NCBI GenBank assembly: GCA_903920215.1
Contig: CAIXLG010000129.1
Coordinates: forward strand, 1-44,548
Direction: 5' to 3'
From: an uncultured Chlorobiaceae bacterium
GTDB lineage: Bacteria; Bacteroidota; Chlorobiia; Chlorobiales; Chlorobiaceae
DNA length: 44,548 nt
Shown piece after piece: positions 34,731 to 44,262 of the stretch. Position numbers and translations under genes: made by a program. Every line of letters starts with the position of its first letter. Position 1 is the stretch's first letter. A model generated the notes under the pieces. It searched no databases and was not told the DNA's origin. It saw only the letters and a list, made by a program, of their open reading frames with translations.

Positions 34731-35924
34731 ATGAGATCAAACCCACAAGTAATTTATTGCGGAGGTCCTGGAGATATTGCAGGCACGTTTCGCAGCTGGC
34801 TCACCGGAAAATATGACGCATCAGAGGTCTCTGACACTTATTCAGGTCAGTTCTTTGACCAGATTAAGGCGCGGGGTCTCTCTGCGTTAGTGCTTTCTAC
34901 ACATTCGCGCAAAGAATTATTAGTTGAAGGCCTCATCACCGTTGAGCATCGACCAAATAAGGCCACCGGTAAATCAGGTCTTGCTTATAAACTGGCCTAT
35001 ATGTCTCATTGGATTGGTGTTATTGGTACCATACTGCATCTTCGTCCTCGTGTAATTGTGATTGCAGATCTAGAGCATTGGTGGTTGTTGACAATTCCTG
35101 CCACGCTTGGCATTAAGGTAATAACCGATTTACAGTGCACTTTTTGGCCGCGTGGTTATCGATCTACAGCACTTTATGAAAGAATTTTACAGGGCTTAAA
35201 TGGCTTTTTCTGGAGGAATATTCCCATTGCTACAATTTGTATCTCACCGGAGTGCGAACGGCAAGTACGTGAAATGAGCTGTGATCAGGTCAGTGGCAGT
35301 CTCCTGCAGGCCAGGAGTTCTTATCAGCGCGCTAATTTTTCAGAAATCCCCCCCCCTTCCTGGGCTCCTGATTCATTCAGGTTAATGTTCGCTGGACGCG
35401 TAGAACGCTCAAAAGGTGTTTTTGATTTGCTTGATGTAATGTCAAATTTGATTGCCAACAACGATCACATTGTATTGCTTGACATTTGTGGAGGTGGAAC
35501 AGCTCTCAGTGAACTTCAAGCAGAGGTGACCCGACGTGGATTACAAGGTTGTATTAATATCCACGGCCAGTTGAACAGCTCCGAGATGCGTGCTGCCTAT
35601 GAGCGCTGTCACGTGGTTATTGTACCAACTACGGCTGATTTTCCAGAGGGTTTGAATCGTGTGGTGGTTGAAGGAGTGTTAGCCGGGCGGCCTGTAGTTG
35701 CAACAGACGTATGTCCTGCAGTTGATATATTACCGAGCTCAGTAATCACCGTCAAATGTGGTGACCAGCTGGCAATTACTGCTGCTATTAAGCGTCTTGC
35801 CAGTGATAGCAATTATTATGAGTCTATCCGCGGAAGTTGTGCCGCTGGGGCTGAGCAGTTTTATGATCGTGAGCAGAGCTGGGGCGCAGCTCTTAGTCGT
35901 GCACTTGATCTGGCGTTGAAATAA
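34731..35924 (+). CDS. Glycosyltransferase family 4
   Basis: This 397-residue GT-B enzyme carries the donor-domain features FAGRVERSKGVFDLLDVMSN (about 222-240), ICGGGTALSEL, IHGQLNSSEM and the EX7E-type PTTADFPEGLNRVVVEGVLAG (split; about 302-322), then VVATDVCPAVDIL. The N-terminal domain is less typical. It is the last plus-strand gene before a convergent NRPS gene and lies after a 108-bp gap containing no clear promoter. Acceptor and donor are unknown. Confidence 0.83.
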   Translation: MRSNPQVIYCGGPGDIAGTFRSWLTGKYDASEVSDTYSGQFFDQIKARGLSALVLSTHSRKELLVEGLITVEHRPNKATGKSGLAYKLAYMSHWIGVIGTILHLRPRVIVIADLEHWWLLTIPATLGIKVITDLQCTFWPRGYRSTALYERILQGLNGFFWRNIPIATICISPECERQVREMSCDQVSGSLLQARSSYQRANFSEIPPPSWAPDSFRLMFAGRVERSKGVFDLLDVMSNLIANNDHIVLLDICGGGTALSELQAEVTRRGLQGCINIHGQLNSSEMRAAYERCHVVIVPTTADFPEGLNRVVVEGVLAGRPVVATDVCPAVDILPSSVITVKCGDQLAITAAIKRLASDSNYYESIRGSCAAGAEQFYDREQSWGAALSRALDLALK

Positions 35925-36028
35925 GTATCGAAAATATCTCCATTTGAAGAAAAGGTGAAAAATACATTGGACGCGCCCCCGTTTACCATACCATCTGCGT
36001 ATGGAAAAAATCCGTTTATTAAAAAATT

Positions 36029-39000
36029 TTAGTTAGACATTTCTGTGTTTAAGGCTTTTATAATGGATTGATTTAATTTTTTTGCCAATATTTCAACATG
36101 AGGATATTCAACCATTCCAACATGACTACCTTCGCATTCAATAATCTCAACACCCCCTAAAGCAACATTTCCCCATCCTAACTGAGGATCATTGAGGTAC
36201 TGAGTATTAAGTATTGTCTCTTCACTTTTAAACAATACTACTTTCGCGGGATATGGATCTGGCCTATAGTTCTTTTCTATCTCACGATTTTCATCCCATA
36301 TAGCAAATTCCTTAAGACCTATCGAAATTTTATCGGTTCTTCCTGTTGCGTTGTAATACCACAACTGTGTGCGCCAATAGGAACGAACTACTTTTATTTT
36401 CACAAGTAACCATTTAGTTCTCAATCTATTACCTGCTTTTTGCATCAAGTAGGAAACTCCCTGTTTTTTAAATTTTTCCTGATGCTCTTTTACCATTCTT
36501 TTCATATCTGTTTTCTGAAAAAAAGCAGGCAAGATCGTATCAAAGAGCGCTACCAAACGAACATCTTCCCCCCTTACTCTCATTTGTCTGGCCATTTCGA
36601 AAGCGACAAGACTTCCAAAGGAAAAGCCTGCAAAGAGATAAGGGCCTGCAGGATAAACATGCTTCACTTCGGAAATGTAAAATTGTGCCAAGTCTTCCAC
36701 GCTATTTCCGATTTTCGGCCGTTTATCAAGAAGCTGGATAGATAGTCCATATATGGGACGGTCTTGGCCAAGATATTTTGCTATCGGCCTGCAATACTTC
36801 AAACCTATACCAAGAACGTGGATAAAGAACAGCGGCGGAAGCACCTTATTTACACTGCCTGACTGAATGCAGACCAAGCTGGAAAATTTAGAAGAGTGCA
36901 ATGACTCATCTTTTATCCTTGAAGCAAGATTTGCAATGGTCAATGACTGAAAAATATCAGGCAACGTTATTTTAGTGCCAATTTCTTTTTGAATTTTTGA
37001 CAGCAACTTCACTGCAATAAGAGAGTGGCCCCCAATTTCAAAAAAATCATCATGAATACCTATGGGATGAACTCCAATGACTTCCTCCCAAAGTATAACC
37101 AGTTGTTTCTCTATCTCATCTTCTGGCGGTTTATATGAATTGTTTATTTCAAGTGTTCTTTCTGGATGAGGCAAAGCTTTTCGGTCTATCTTTCGATTTG
37201 GAGTCAAAGGCATTTTATTCAGAAAAACAAAGGCAGATGGGATCATATAATCCGGAAGAGATTTCAGTATGAATACTCTAAGTTCCTTTTGCATATCCAT
37301 GACAGGCTTTTTTGCAACAACATAAGCCACTAATTTTTCTAAGCCTGGTAAATCATCCCAACGTATTACTACAGCTTCACTTACATTAGAGTGACTTCTC
37401 AACACTTCTTCGATTTCTCCAAGTTCGATTCGAAAACCGCGGATTTTGACTTGATGGTCAAGACGCCCGAGAAACTCAAGATTGCCGTCCGAACGATACC
37501 GCACCAAATCACCTGTTTTGTAGATGCGTGCGCCTGGCCTGCTGCTAAAAGGATCGGGAATGAATTTCTCTGCGGTGAGTTCCTTACGGTTCCGATATCC
37601 CCGAGCGAGACACAATCCGCCAATGTGCAGTTCACCCGGAACACCCATCGGGGTCAGATGCATTTCTTTATCAAGAACGTATACGGTACGATGTGGCAAA
37701 GGCTGACCAATCGGCACATACAGCCCTGTCAGACCTTCAGGAATGTCGTACAACGTTGTTGAAATCGTAGCCTCAGTAGGACCATAAACATTCAAAATAC
37801 GAGGCCATGGTTTGATCCAGCTTTCGCGAATGTTGAGTAACTTGGGTACCACCACATCGCCAGCGAGGATAATAAGACGAAGCAACGGGAATAGACTACC
37901 TTTGCAAGACAAAGACCAGAGTTGAAAGAATGCCGGAGGAAGTTCCAGTACTGTTACGCCCTGCTTTAGCATGCATTCATTCAACATTTCATCAGAAAGC
38001 AGACCAGGTGTTGGCAGTACTATTGCCGCACCAACAGAGAGCGTGGGGAGTATCTGCTCAAGCGAAGCATCAAAACTGATAGATGCAAACTGCAAAAAGC
38101 GGTCTTGAGTGGTCAGTTTAAAACAAGCTGGTATTGTTTGGCAATGTTGGGCAATTGATCGGTGTTCCACCGCTACCCCTTTTGGGCTTCCAGTAGAACC
38201 TGAGGTATAAATAATGTATGCAAGAGACCCGAAAGTTATGGGAAGATATGGATTACTCTTTGAATGGGTTGCAATATATTCCTGATCCCTGTCAAGATAG
38301 ATTGTATGCTCCGCTTTGAGCGGTATACGATCCAGCAAAACTGCCCTTGTGATCAGTATGCGAGCACCGGAATCCTCAAGCATGAACGTCAGGCGGGCGG
38401 CCGGATAGTCTGGATCAAATGGAACGTATACACAGCCTGCCTTAAGGATGGCGAGTAACGCTACTATAACCTCAGGTGAACGCTCAAGCAAAACAGCAAC
38501 CGGTTCTTCGGATTTTACTCCTAATACTATCAATGCATGCGCCAGTTGATTAGCGCGGGCATTAAGTTCAGCATAGGTGAGAATTACGTCTTCAAAGACA
38601 ACAGCCTCAGCATCAGGTGTTTTGGAGACCTGCTCTTCGAACAGTAGATGAACACAAGTATCATTTGGAAGCGAGAATGTCGTGGCGTTCCAGTCAATCA
38701 AAAGTTGTTTTTTTTCTGCTGAGGGCAGAATGTCCAATTCACACAATTGTGTATGCGGTGCCTTTTCCAGTGCATTAACAAGTGCCTCTATGGCGCACTC
38801 CATGAAAGCACAGATCCGCTCAGGTTCGATAGGGGTATCAACTTGGACCGTCATGCTAAATCCATCGCTTAAATCATCGACCGCCAAACTCAAGGGATAA
38901 TTGCTTTGTTCTTCAATCGTAATGAGTTCAATCCCTTCCTTTTGATAAGCTATATTGCCTAATTCTGAACTATGTCGATAATTAAGAAATGACGAAAAAA

Positions 39001-41995
39001 GCGGTGCTGAGACAGGAATCAAACTACAACGTTGCACGAGACTGAGTGATGCATGTTCATGAGGCATCAGCTCACGTAAACGCTGCTGAGTATCCTTCAC
39101 TGCATTAGCAACTGGACGTGCATCACAAGTGATGCGAAATGGAAGTGTATTCATAAAAAGGCCAAGCGCATGTTCTATTCCCTCTCCTCCCTGCATACGC
39201 CCAAAGAACACTGTGCCGAATACAACCTCTGTCTGATCGCAAAAGCGCGAAAGAACAAGTGCCCAAGCAAGATGAAACAATGCAGCTGGTGTAGCACCAA
39301 GAACGCGCGATGCCAATCGAAGCCGCAAAGCAAGTTCCGTAGGCAGATTACGGTGCGCCTCGACAAGTGTTGAACCATCACCATGAACATTAATCAAGCC
39401 AAATGGAGTGGTTGGATGCTCGATGTCACCGAGCATATCACGGAAAAAAGATTCATGCAGTTTGGTAGTAATCCCTCCACGTGCCATGAAAACAAAGTTG
39501 CGAAAAGGAAGAGGGGGCAGAAGGCGTTCTGCTTTTCCTTCCATAAGAGTTGCAATCTCTTCTAAAATGACCTCAAGTGTTCTGTGATCCATGATCAGAT
39601 GGTGCGAAAGCAATAACAATACCCATCGATCGCCGTCCTCTGCCAAAATTATACGCAGTAATGGTGCCTTTTTAAGATCAAGTCTTGTATAACGCGGGTT
39701 ATAGGCTTTAAACAATTGATCAGCAACTAAACCCGCACTGGGATCAAAATGCTGGATTTCGACAGGTAGCACTGCGTGACGCAAAACAACCTGCACTGGT
39801 TCGGACAACTTTTCCCAGACAATGGCAGTTCGCATTATGTCGTGACGATCGATAACCGATTGGAAGGCGGAAATAAACGCTTCACATCTGGCAAAAGTAT
39901 CTAAACGGAATAAATGATAAAGAAGGTAGACATCTCCAACATCTTGTGATAAATGGTGAAAAAAGATACCTTCTTGCAACGGTGCAAGTGGATAAATATC
40001 CTGTATGTTTCTCATGCCGCCATCAACTGTACTTGCTACTTGTTCGATCTCTGCTTGTGAAAGGGTGATCATAGACAGAAGATCGGGAGTAATAATTGTT
40101 GTTTCTGGCAGAATCAGGTTCTCTGGAATTGGAATAGACGATTCTTCACTTTGCGTATGGATGCGGATACGCGCAGCAAGTTCAAAGACTGTAGGGAATT
40201 CAAAAATCCACTCAACAGGAATACGAATTCCCAAAGTGTCACGCAAACGAGATACTAACAGGATCGCAATCAAAGAGTGACCACCAAGCTCAAAAAAGTT
40301 ATCGTGAATACTTAGGTTGCCCTGATGAAGCACCTTGCCCCACAGGACGACAAGAATCTCTTCGAGTTCATCGTTTGTGTCGACTGCATTACTCGTAACT
40401 GCAATTTCTTGTTCAACAAGTACTTTTCGATCGACCTTTCTGTTTGGAGTGAGCGGCAGCTCTGCAAGAAAAATAAATGCTGATGGAAGCATGTAGTCAG
40501 GAAGGGTCGCTTGCAGGAAAGCACGGATATCTTTAGTTGTGAGTGCTTTTTTTATTTGTTCCAAATTCTGAGCTTTGACAATATAAGCTAACAGTCGTTT
40601 GTCGTCATTTTGCTCGGTACGAGCTATAACAACAGCTTCGTGAATGTCTGGATGAGCAACAAGTGCCGCTTCTATTTCACCAAGTTCAATGCGATACCCC
40701 CGAATTTTGACTTGATGGTCAAGACGCCCGAGAAACTCAAGATTGCCATCAGGACGATACCGCACCAAATCACCTGTTTTGTAGAGGCGTGCGCCGGGAA
40801 TGCTGCTAAAAGGGTCGGGAATGAATTTCTCTGCGGTGAGTTCCGGGCGGTTCAGATATCCCCGGGCAAGACAGGCTCCACCAATGTGCAGTTCACCAGG
40901 TACACCAATAGGGGTTGGCTGCATCTCCTTATCAAGAACGTATACAGTTCGATGAGGCAAAGGTCGACCAATCGGCACCAAGGACCCAGAAAGCTTATCG
41001 GGAATATAATACATCGTAGCCGTAATCGTGGCTTCGGTTGGGCCATAGGTATTTACAAAACGAAGTCCAGGTCTGGTCCACGATTCTCGAACTTTGAGCA
41101 AACCGGGCGGAAGTACATCCCCTCCCGAATTAATCACGCGCAAAGAAGGTGGAGGATTACTTTGGAATGATAATGACCAGATTGAAAAGAATGAAGGAGT
41201 CAGATGCATTACTGTCACCTTCTGTTTACGCAGACAGGCGTCCAGAATTTCGGGTGAATTGAGTCCGGGTAATGGCAATACTATCGCTGCACCTGCAGAG
41301 AGCGGCGGAAGTATCTGTGCCAGCGAAGCATCAAAACTGAGTGAAGCGAACTGCAAGACACGGTCTTGAGTGGCCAGTTCAAAACAGGCTTGTATTGTTT
41401 GGCAGTGTTGGGCAATTGAAAGGTGTTCCACCGCTACCCCCTTTGGTCTGCCGGTAGAACCTGAAGTATAAATAATGTATGCAAGGGACTCCGGAGCTAT
41501 GGGTAAATCAGGGTTACTCTCGGAATAGGTTGCAAGAGATTCCTGGCCACTGTCAAGGTAGATGGTATGCTCCGCTTTGAGCGGTAAACGATCTCGCAAC
41601 GTTTCCCTGGTAATCAGTAAGCGAGCACCAGAATCCTCAAGCATGAACGTCAGGCGAACGGTTGGATAGTCAGGATCAAATGGAACATAAACACCACCTG
41701 CCTTGAATATGGCAAGTAACGCTATTATCGCCTCAGGTGACCGATCGAGCGCAACGGCAACCGGTGAATCAGCTCTAACCCCTAATGCTATCAATGCATG
41801 CGCCAGTTGATTAGCTCGAGCATTAAGTTCAGCATAGGTGAGAATTACGTCCTCAAAGACAACCGCCTCAGCATTCGGAGACTTTGCCACCTGAGCTTCG
41901 AACAGTAAATGAACACAGGTTTCCTCTGGAAGCGGTACTGTCGTAGCATTCCAGTCGATCAAAAGTTGTTTTTTTTCTGCTGGGGGCAGGTCCAT
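36029..41995 (-). CDS. Two-module non-ribosomal peptide synthetase, A-T-C-A-T-TE
   Basis: The 1988-residue protein starts at an ATG (41993-41995) preceded by TTTGGAGGATT, a strong ribosome binding site; an ATG seven codons upstream is unlikely. Order: adenylation domain 1 (about 20-545; YTSGSTGRPKG, YGPTEAT, YKTGDLVRY, NRKVDRK), carrier 1 (Ser574 in LGGHSL), condensation domain (about 640-1080; HHLIMDH at 798-804), adenylation 2 (about 1090-1600), carrier 2 (Ser1658 in IGGHSL) and a type I thioesterase (about 1720-1980; Ser1792 in GFSFG, late GSH histidine). It should release a dipeptide or a cyclised or transferred product. Tentative residue codes (DAAHISTITK and DAEEILVISK by hand alignment) match no substrate I can name. 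No MbtH or carrier-activating transferase is encoded here. Confidence 0.93.
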   Translation of the reverse strand: MDLPPAEKKQLLIDWNATTVPLPEETCVHLLFEAQVAKSPNAEAVVFEDVILTYAELNARANQLAHALIALGVRADSPVAVALDRSPEAIIALLAIFKAGGVYVPFDPDYPTVRLTFMLEDSGARLLITRETLRDRLPLKAEHTIYLDSGQESLATYSESNPDLPIAPESLAYIIYTSGSTGRPKGVAVEHLSIAQHCQTIQACFELATQDRVLQFASLSFDASLAQILPPLSAGAAIVLPLPGLNSPEILDACLRKQKVTVMHLTPSFFSIWSLSFQSNPPPSLRVINSGGDVLPPGLLKVRESWTRPGLRFVNTYGPTEATITATMYYIPDKLSGSLVPIGRPLPHRTVYVLDKEMQPTPIGVPGELHIGGACLARGYLNRPELTAEKFIPDPFSSIPGARLYKTGDLVRYRPDGNLEFLGRLDHQVKIRGYRIELGEIEAALVAHPDIHEAVVIARTEQNDDKRLLAYIVKAQNLEQIKKALTTKDIRAFLQATLPDYMLPSAFIFLAELPLTPNRKVDRKVLVEQEIAVTSNAVDTNDELEEILVVLWGKVLHQGNLSIHDNFFELGGHSLIAILLVSRLRDTLGIRIPVEWIFEFPTVFELAARIRIHTQSEESSIPIPENLILPETTIITPDLLSMITLSQAEIEQVASTVDGGMRNIQDIYPLAPLQEGIFFHHLSQDVGDVYLLYHLFRLDTFARCEAFISAFQSVIDRHDIMRTAIVWEKLSEPVQVVLRHAVLPVEIQHFDPSAGLVADQLFKAYNPRYTRLDLKKAPLLRIILAEDGDRWVLLLLSHHLIMDHRTLEVILEEIATLMEGKAERLLPPLPFRNFVFMARGGITTKLHESFFRDMLGDIEHPTTPFGLINVHGDGSTLVEAHRNLPTELALRLRLASRVLGATPAALFHLAWALVLSRFCDQTEVVFGTVFFGRMQGGEGIEHALGLFMNTLPFRITCDARPVANAVKDTQQRLRELMPHEHASLSLVQRCSLIPVSAPLFSSFLNYRHSSELGNIAYQKEGIELITIEEQSNYPLSLAVDDLSDGFSMTVQVDTPIEPERICAFMECAIEALVNALEKAPHTQLCELDILPSAEKKQLLIDWNATTFSLPNDTCVHLLFEEQVSKTPDAEAVVFEDVILTYAELNARANQLAHALIVLGVKSEEPVAVLLERSPEVIVALLAILKAGCVYVPFDPDYPAARLTFMLEDSGARILITRAVLLDRIPLKAEHTIYLDRDQEYIATHSKSNPYLPITFGSLAYIIYTSGSTGSPKGVAVEHRSIAQHCQTIPACFKLTTQDRFLQFASISFDASLEQILPTLSVGAAIVLPTPGLLSDEMLNECMLKQGVTVLELPPAFFQLWSLSCKGSLFPLLRLIILAGDVVVPKLLNIRESWIKPWPRILNVYGPTEATISTTLYDIPEGLTGLYVPIGQPLPHRTVYVLDKEMHLTPMGVPGELHIGGLCLARGYRNRKELTAEKFIPDPFSSRPGARIYKTGDLVRYRSDGNLEFLGRLDHQVKIRGFRIELGEIEEVLRSHSNVSEAVVIRWDDLPGLEKLVAYVVAKKPVMDMQKELRVFILKSLPDYMIPSAFVFLNKMPLTPNRKIDRKALPHPERTLEINNSYKPPEDEIEKQLVILWEEVIGVHPIGIHDDFFEIGGHSLIAVKLLSKIQKEIGTKITLPDIFQSLTIANLASRIKDESLHSSKFSSLVCIQSGSVNKVLPPLFFIHVLGIGLKYCRPIAKYLGQDRPIYGLSIQLLDKRPKIGNSVEDLAQFYISEVKHVYPAGPYLFAGFSFGSLVAFEMARQMRVRGEDVRLVALFDTILPAFFQKTDMKRMVKEHQEKFKKQGVSYLMQKAGNRLRTKWLLVKIKVVRSYWRTQLWYYNATGRTDKISIGLKEFAIWDENREIEKNYRPDPYPAKVVLFKSEETILNTQYLNDPQLGWGNVALGGVEIIECEGSHVGMVEYPHVEILAKKLNQSIIKALNTEMSN

Positions 41996-42291
41996 AATCC
42001 TCCAAATAAAAAACATTGGAAAAGGTATGACAATCGCGTTTCTTTTCCTGTTTTATACATTGAACTTCAAGAGCAGCAGGTTCAATTCAGCAAAAAAAAC
42101 ATGAACACACAGCTAAAGAGCTCTTAAAAATATTTTACGACAGTTTCAGGTTTGATTACACAAATAATCTCCTCTTTTAATATCACAACCAAATTGTTAA
42201 AGACAAAAATCTTAAGTTTTTTTTGTGGAGATTTTCAGGATCATATATGGAATTCATGTACTTAAACTATTCAATTTACGAGCGTATAAGT

Positions 42292-43365
42292 TCAAGCGAG
42301 AAGGTGGAGACGGGAAAAAACGTAGTCGAGGGAGTCTTCGTTGAGCACAATCCTTGAAAAGCCTGTTGAGCCGAGTTCCATTGGCCGGTTATCGCGGTCG
42401 CTGGTAAATTTTCGGCTCTGTTTGCCGTTATACCAATAGACAAGGCGTATTTTATTTCCTTCAATTTCAAGGGCGGTGATACCTCGTTTACCTATGGCAC
42501 AGCCGGAGTTGAAAACACTTGGGATAGTAAGGCTGTTATAGAGGCCACTGCGGAGACCGATTTTTTTACCCCGTTTGTAGCAGGTGGCGAGTTCAATCTT
42601 CATTGCTGAAATTTTCTTCTCGATTGAAGCGCGTTTTTCGCTGTCCGCTGAAGGATAAGCCCTGCAGAGTTCCTCGATGCGGAAGTTCAAAAAATCCACT
42701 TTGGAGAGTGATTCAAACAACGGGCGATGAGTGTGACCTATGATGGAAACAATTTTCGCCTGGTTTGAAAACTCATAAATTGATTTTTCGATTGCAAACC
42801 TGCGACGGCTGTTGTAGGCTGTTGAAAAGTTTCGTATGCCTACCGGCTTTGCAATGTAACGGAGAAAAAAAACAACAGCGCGACTGACTATAGGGTATGT
42901 CTCCCACAGCAGCACTGATGCCTGATGACCATGAAGAACAAGCAGGATTTCATCGCCGTATTGAATTTTCAGGGATTTTACCATCGATGAAGCAAGGCGG
43001 TACTTTTTCTCTTCCAGCAACTCCGCATCATGATTTCCGTAGGTTTTCCAAAAAAAACCGTTACACTCAAATTCTAGAAAAAGATCATAGATATCACCCC
43101 ACTTCTCTTCAATGCTTTCAAGAGGAAATTTGAACAGTTCCTCTATATCACCATTAAGGACGAGACTGTATTTTTCGGGCAGATAATAACTCCCAAGCAT
43201 GGCTTTGACCAGTTCGGCGTTGCGACGAAAATCATCACGCCTGCCACCATTGCCCATGTGCAGGTCGCTGAGAATAAGAACTTTTGAGGATTGACCGAGA
43301 GTAACCGGCCTGGCTTTCTGAAGCAGTAGTTCAAGCTGGGGATGTTTTTTTGTACTTAGACTCAT
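42292..43365 (-). CDS. Calcineurin-like metallophosphoesterase
   Basis: The 357-residue protein has the complete metallophosphoesterase signature: SDLHMGNGG (Asp34, His36), NGDIEEL (Asp73), YGNHDAE (Asn111, His112), LHGHQA (His145, His147) and GHTHRPLF (His211, His213). Spacing fits a dimetal centre as in LpxH-like and protein phosphatases. The C-terminal third (about 220-357) is a less conserved region with a helical charged stretch. It is transcribed in the same direction as the NRPS gene but separated by 297 bp, so it is probably an independent unit. The substrate cannot be told from sequence. Confidence 0.85.
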   Translation of the reverse strand: MSLSTKKHPQLELLLQKARPVTLGQSSKVLILSDLHMGNGGRRDDFRRNAELVKAMLGSYYLPEKYSLVLNGDIEELFKFPLESIEEKWGDIYDLFLEFECNGFFWKTYGNHDAELLEEKKYRLASSMVKSLKIQYGDEILLVLHGHQASVLLWETYPIVSRAVVFFLRYIAKPVGIRNFSTAYNSRRRFAIEKSIYEFSNQAKIVSIIGHTHRPLFESLSKVDFLNFRIEELCRAYPSADSEKRASIEKKISAMKIELATCYKRGKKIGLRSGLYNSLTIPSVFNSGCAIGKRGITALEIEGNKIRLVYWYNGKQSRKFTSDRDNRPMELGSTGFSRIVLNEDSLDYVFSRLHLLA

Positions 43366-43568
43366 ATTGAAACCACAGCAGGGTCTCCCTCTCAGTGTAT
43401 AATTGTGATCCGGAATGAAGGGTTATTATGATATACTTAAAATATTTTACCCTCGCAATATTGAAAGACGGTGAGCTATCCCGGAAGATTAAAGAAAAAG
43501 AGAAAAAAGAGCTTTCTTGTAGTCTTTGCTTTACCTCATATTGATTTATTAATTTTCTGCTTGAAATT

Positions 43569-44222
43569 TTGATTACTCCCCTTCGATTCAAAAAAATCCG
43601 TGAGATGCTTCTGCATCGGCAGCCTGATCTTACCGTTGTTATGGATAATGTGAATAAGGCTCACAATCTCTCGGCTATTCTTCGCAGTTGCGATGTTGTA
43701 GGCATCGGTCATGTCCAGGCGGTTTCCTACCGAAAATACATTCATGCCAGACAGAATAATGCTGCTGCAGGGTCAAGTAAATGGACAAAGCTGCATCTCT
43801 ATCATGACATTGCAACTGTCTATGAAAAATTGACTATGGAGGGCATGCAGATCCTTGTTGCGACCAACAAGGAGGGGTGTGTTGATTTTAGAGATGTCGA
43901 TTATACGGTTCCGACTGCAGTGGTGGTGGGAGCGGAATGGGACGGGATTTCGGAGGAGGCGGTAAACGGCGCTGATCATACTATTTCGGTACCAATGCTG
44001 GGGATGGTTGAGTCGTTGAATGTTTCTGTAGCGACAGGCGTCATTCTTTTTGAAGCCCAGCGCCAGAGGGAGAACAAGGGGATGTACGCTACACAGCAGC
44101 TTGACCCTGTGCTTTTTGAACAGTTGCTTTTTGAAGCTACCTATCCACGACTGAGCCATGAGTTAAGGGTGAACGGTACTCCTTATCCTCCACTTGATGA
44201 ACAGGGAAATATCTTGCTTTGA
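43569..44222 (+). CDS. trmH: tRNA (guanosine-2'-O)-methyltransferase TrmH
   Basis: The 217-residue protein is a SPOUT-class methyltransferase. The start (LRFKKIREMLLHRQPDLTVV) aligns with the N-terminus of TrmH, as does the following NKAHNLSAILRSCDVVGI with the catalytic Arg. Motifs 2 and 3 are VVGAEWDGIS and VPMLGMVESLNVSVATGVIL, which form the knot that binds S-adenosylmethionine. TrmH methylates the ribose of G18 in the D-loop of tRNA. A TTG start is chosen because the homologous N-terminus begins there and no ATG fits; no ribosome binding site is obvious. It ends 40 bp before the intron-like sequence. Confidence 0.88.
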   Translation: MITPLRFKKIREMLLHRQPDLTVVMDNVNKAHNLSAILRSCDVVGIGHVQAVSYRKYIHARQNNAAAGSSKWTKLHLYHDIATVYEKLTMEGMQILVATNKEGCVDFRDVDYTVPTAVVVGAEWDGISEEAVNGADHTISVPMLGMVESLNVSVATGVILFEAQRQRENKGMYATQQLDPVLFEQLLFEATYPRLSHELRVNGTPYPPLDEQGNILL

Positions 44223-44236
44223 AAGAAGAAGGGGGA

Positions 44237-44256
44237 ATAGGGCCTATAGGTCCTAT
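44237..44256. repeat. 20-bp near-perfect palindrome before the intron, related to the 9-bp repeat at 6127
   Basis: Positions 44237-44256 form a palindrome with a single G-T wobble (ataggg cctatagg tcctat). It shares the ctataggtcctatggg core of the repeat family at 6127-6166, and lies just after trmH and 6 bp before the first base of the intron-like sequence. A hairpin here could act as a weak terminator for trmH, though no T-run follows. Confidence 0.6.
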
Positions 44257-44262
44257 GGGACT

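Noticed and set aside
35986-36004. Terminator between the converging glycosyltransferase and NRPS genes
   Set aside because: The 6-bp stem (ccatac/gtatgg) has no T-run on either strand in the required position.
40610-41170. 186-codon plus-strand frame opposite the first NRPS adenylation domain (and a similar 123-codon frame at 37391-37762)
   Set aside because: They are antisense to conserved adenylation motifs at equivalent positions in both modules, so they reflect the codon pattern of the real gene on the minus strand.
42017-42291. A gene in the 275-bp gap upstream of the NRPS
   Set aside because: Only short frames occur; the region is AT-rich and probably holds the NRPS promoter, but I could not pick convincing -35/-10 hexamers.
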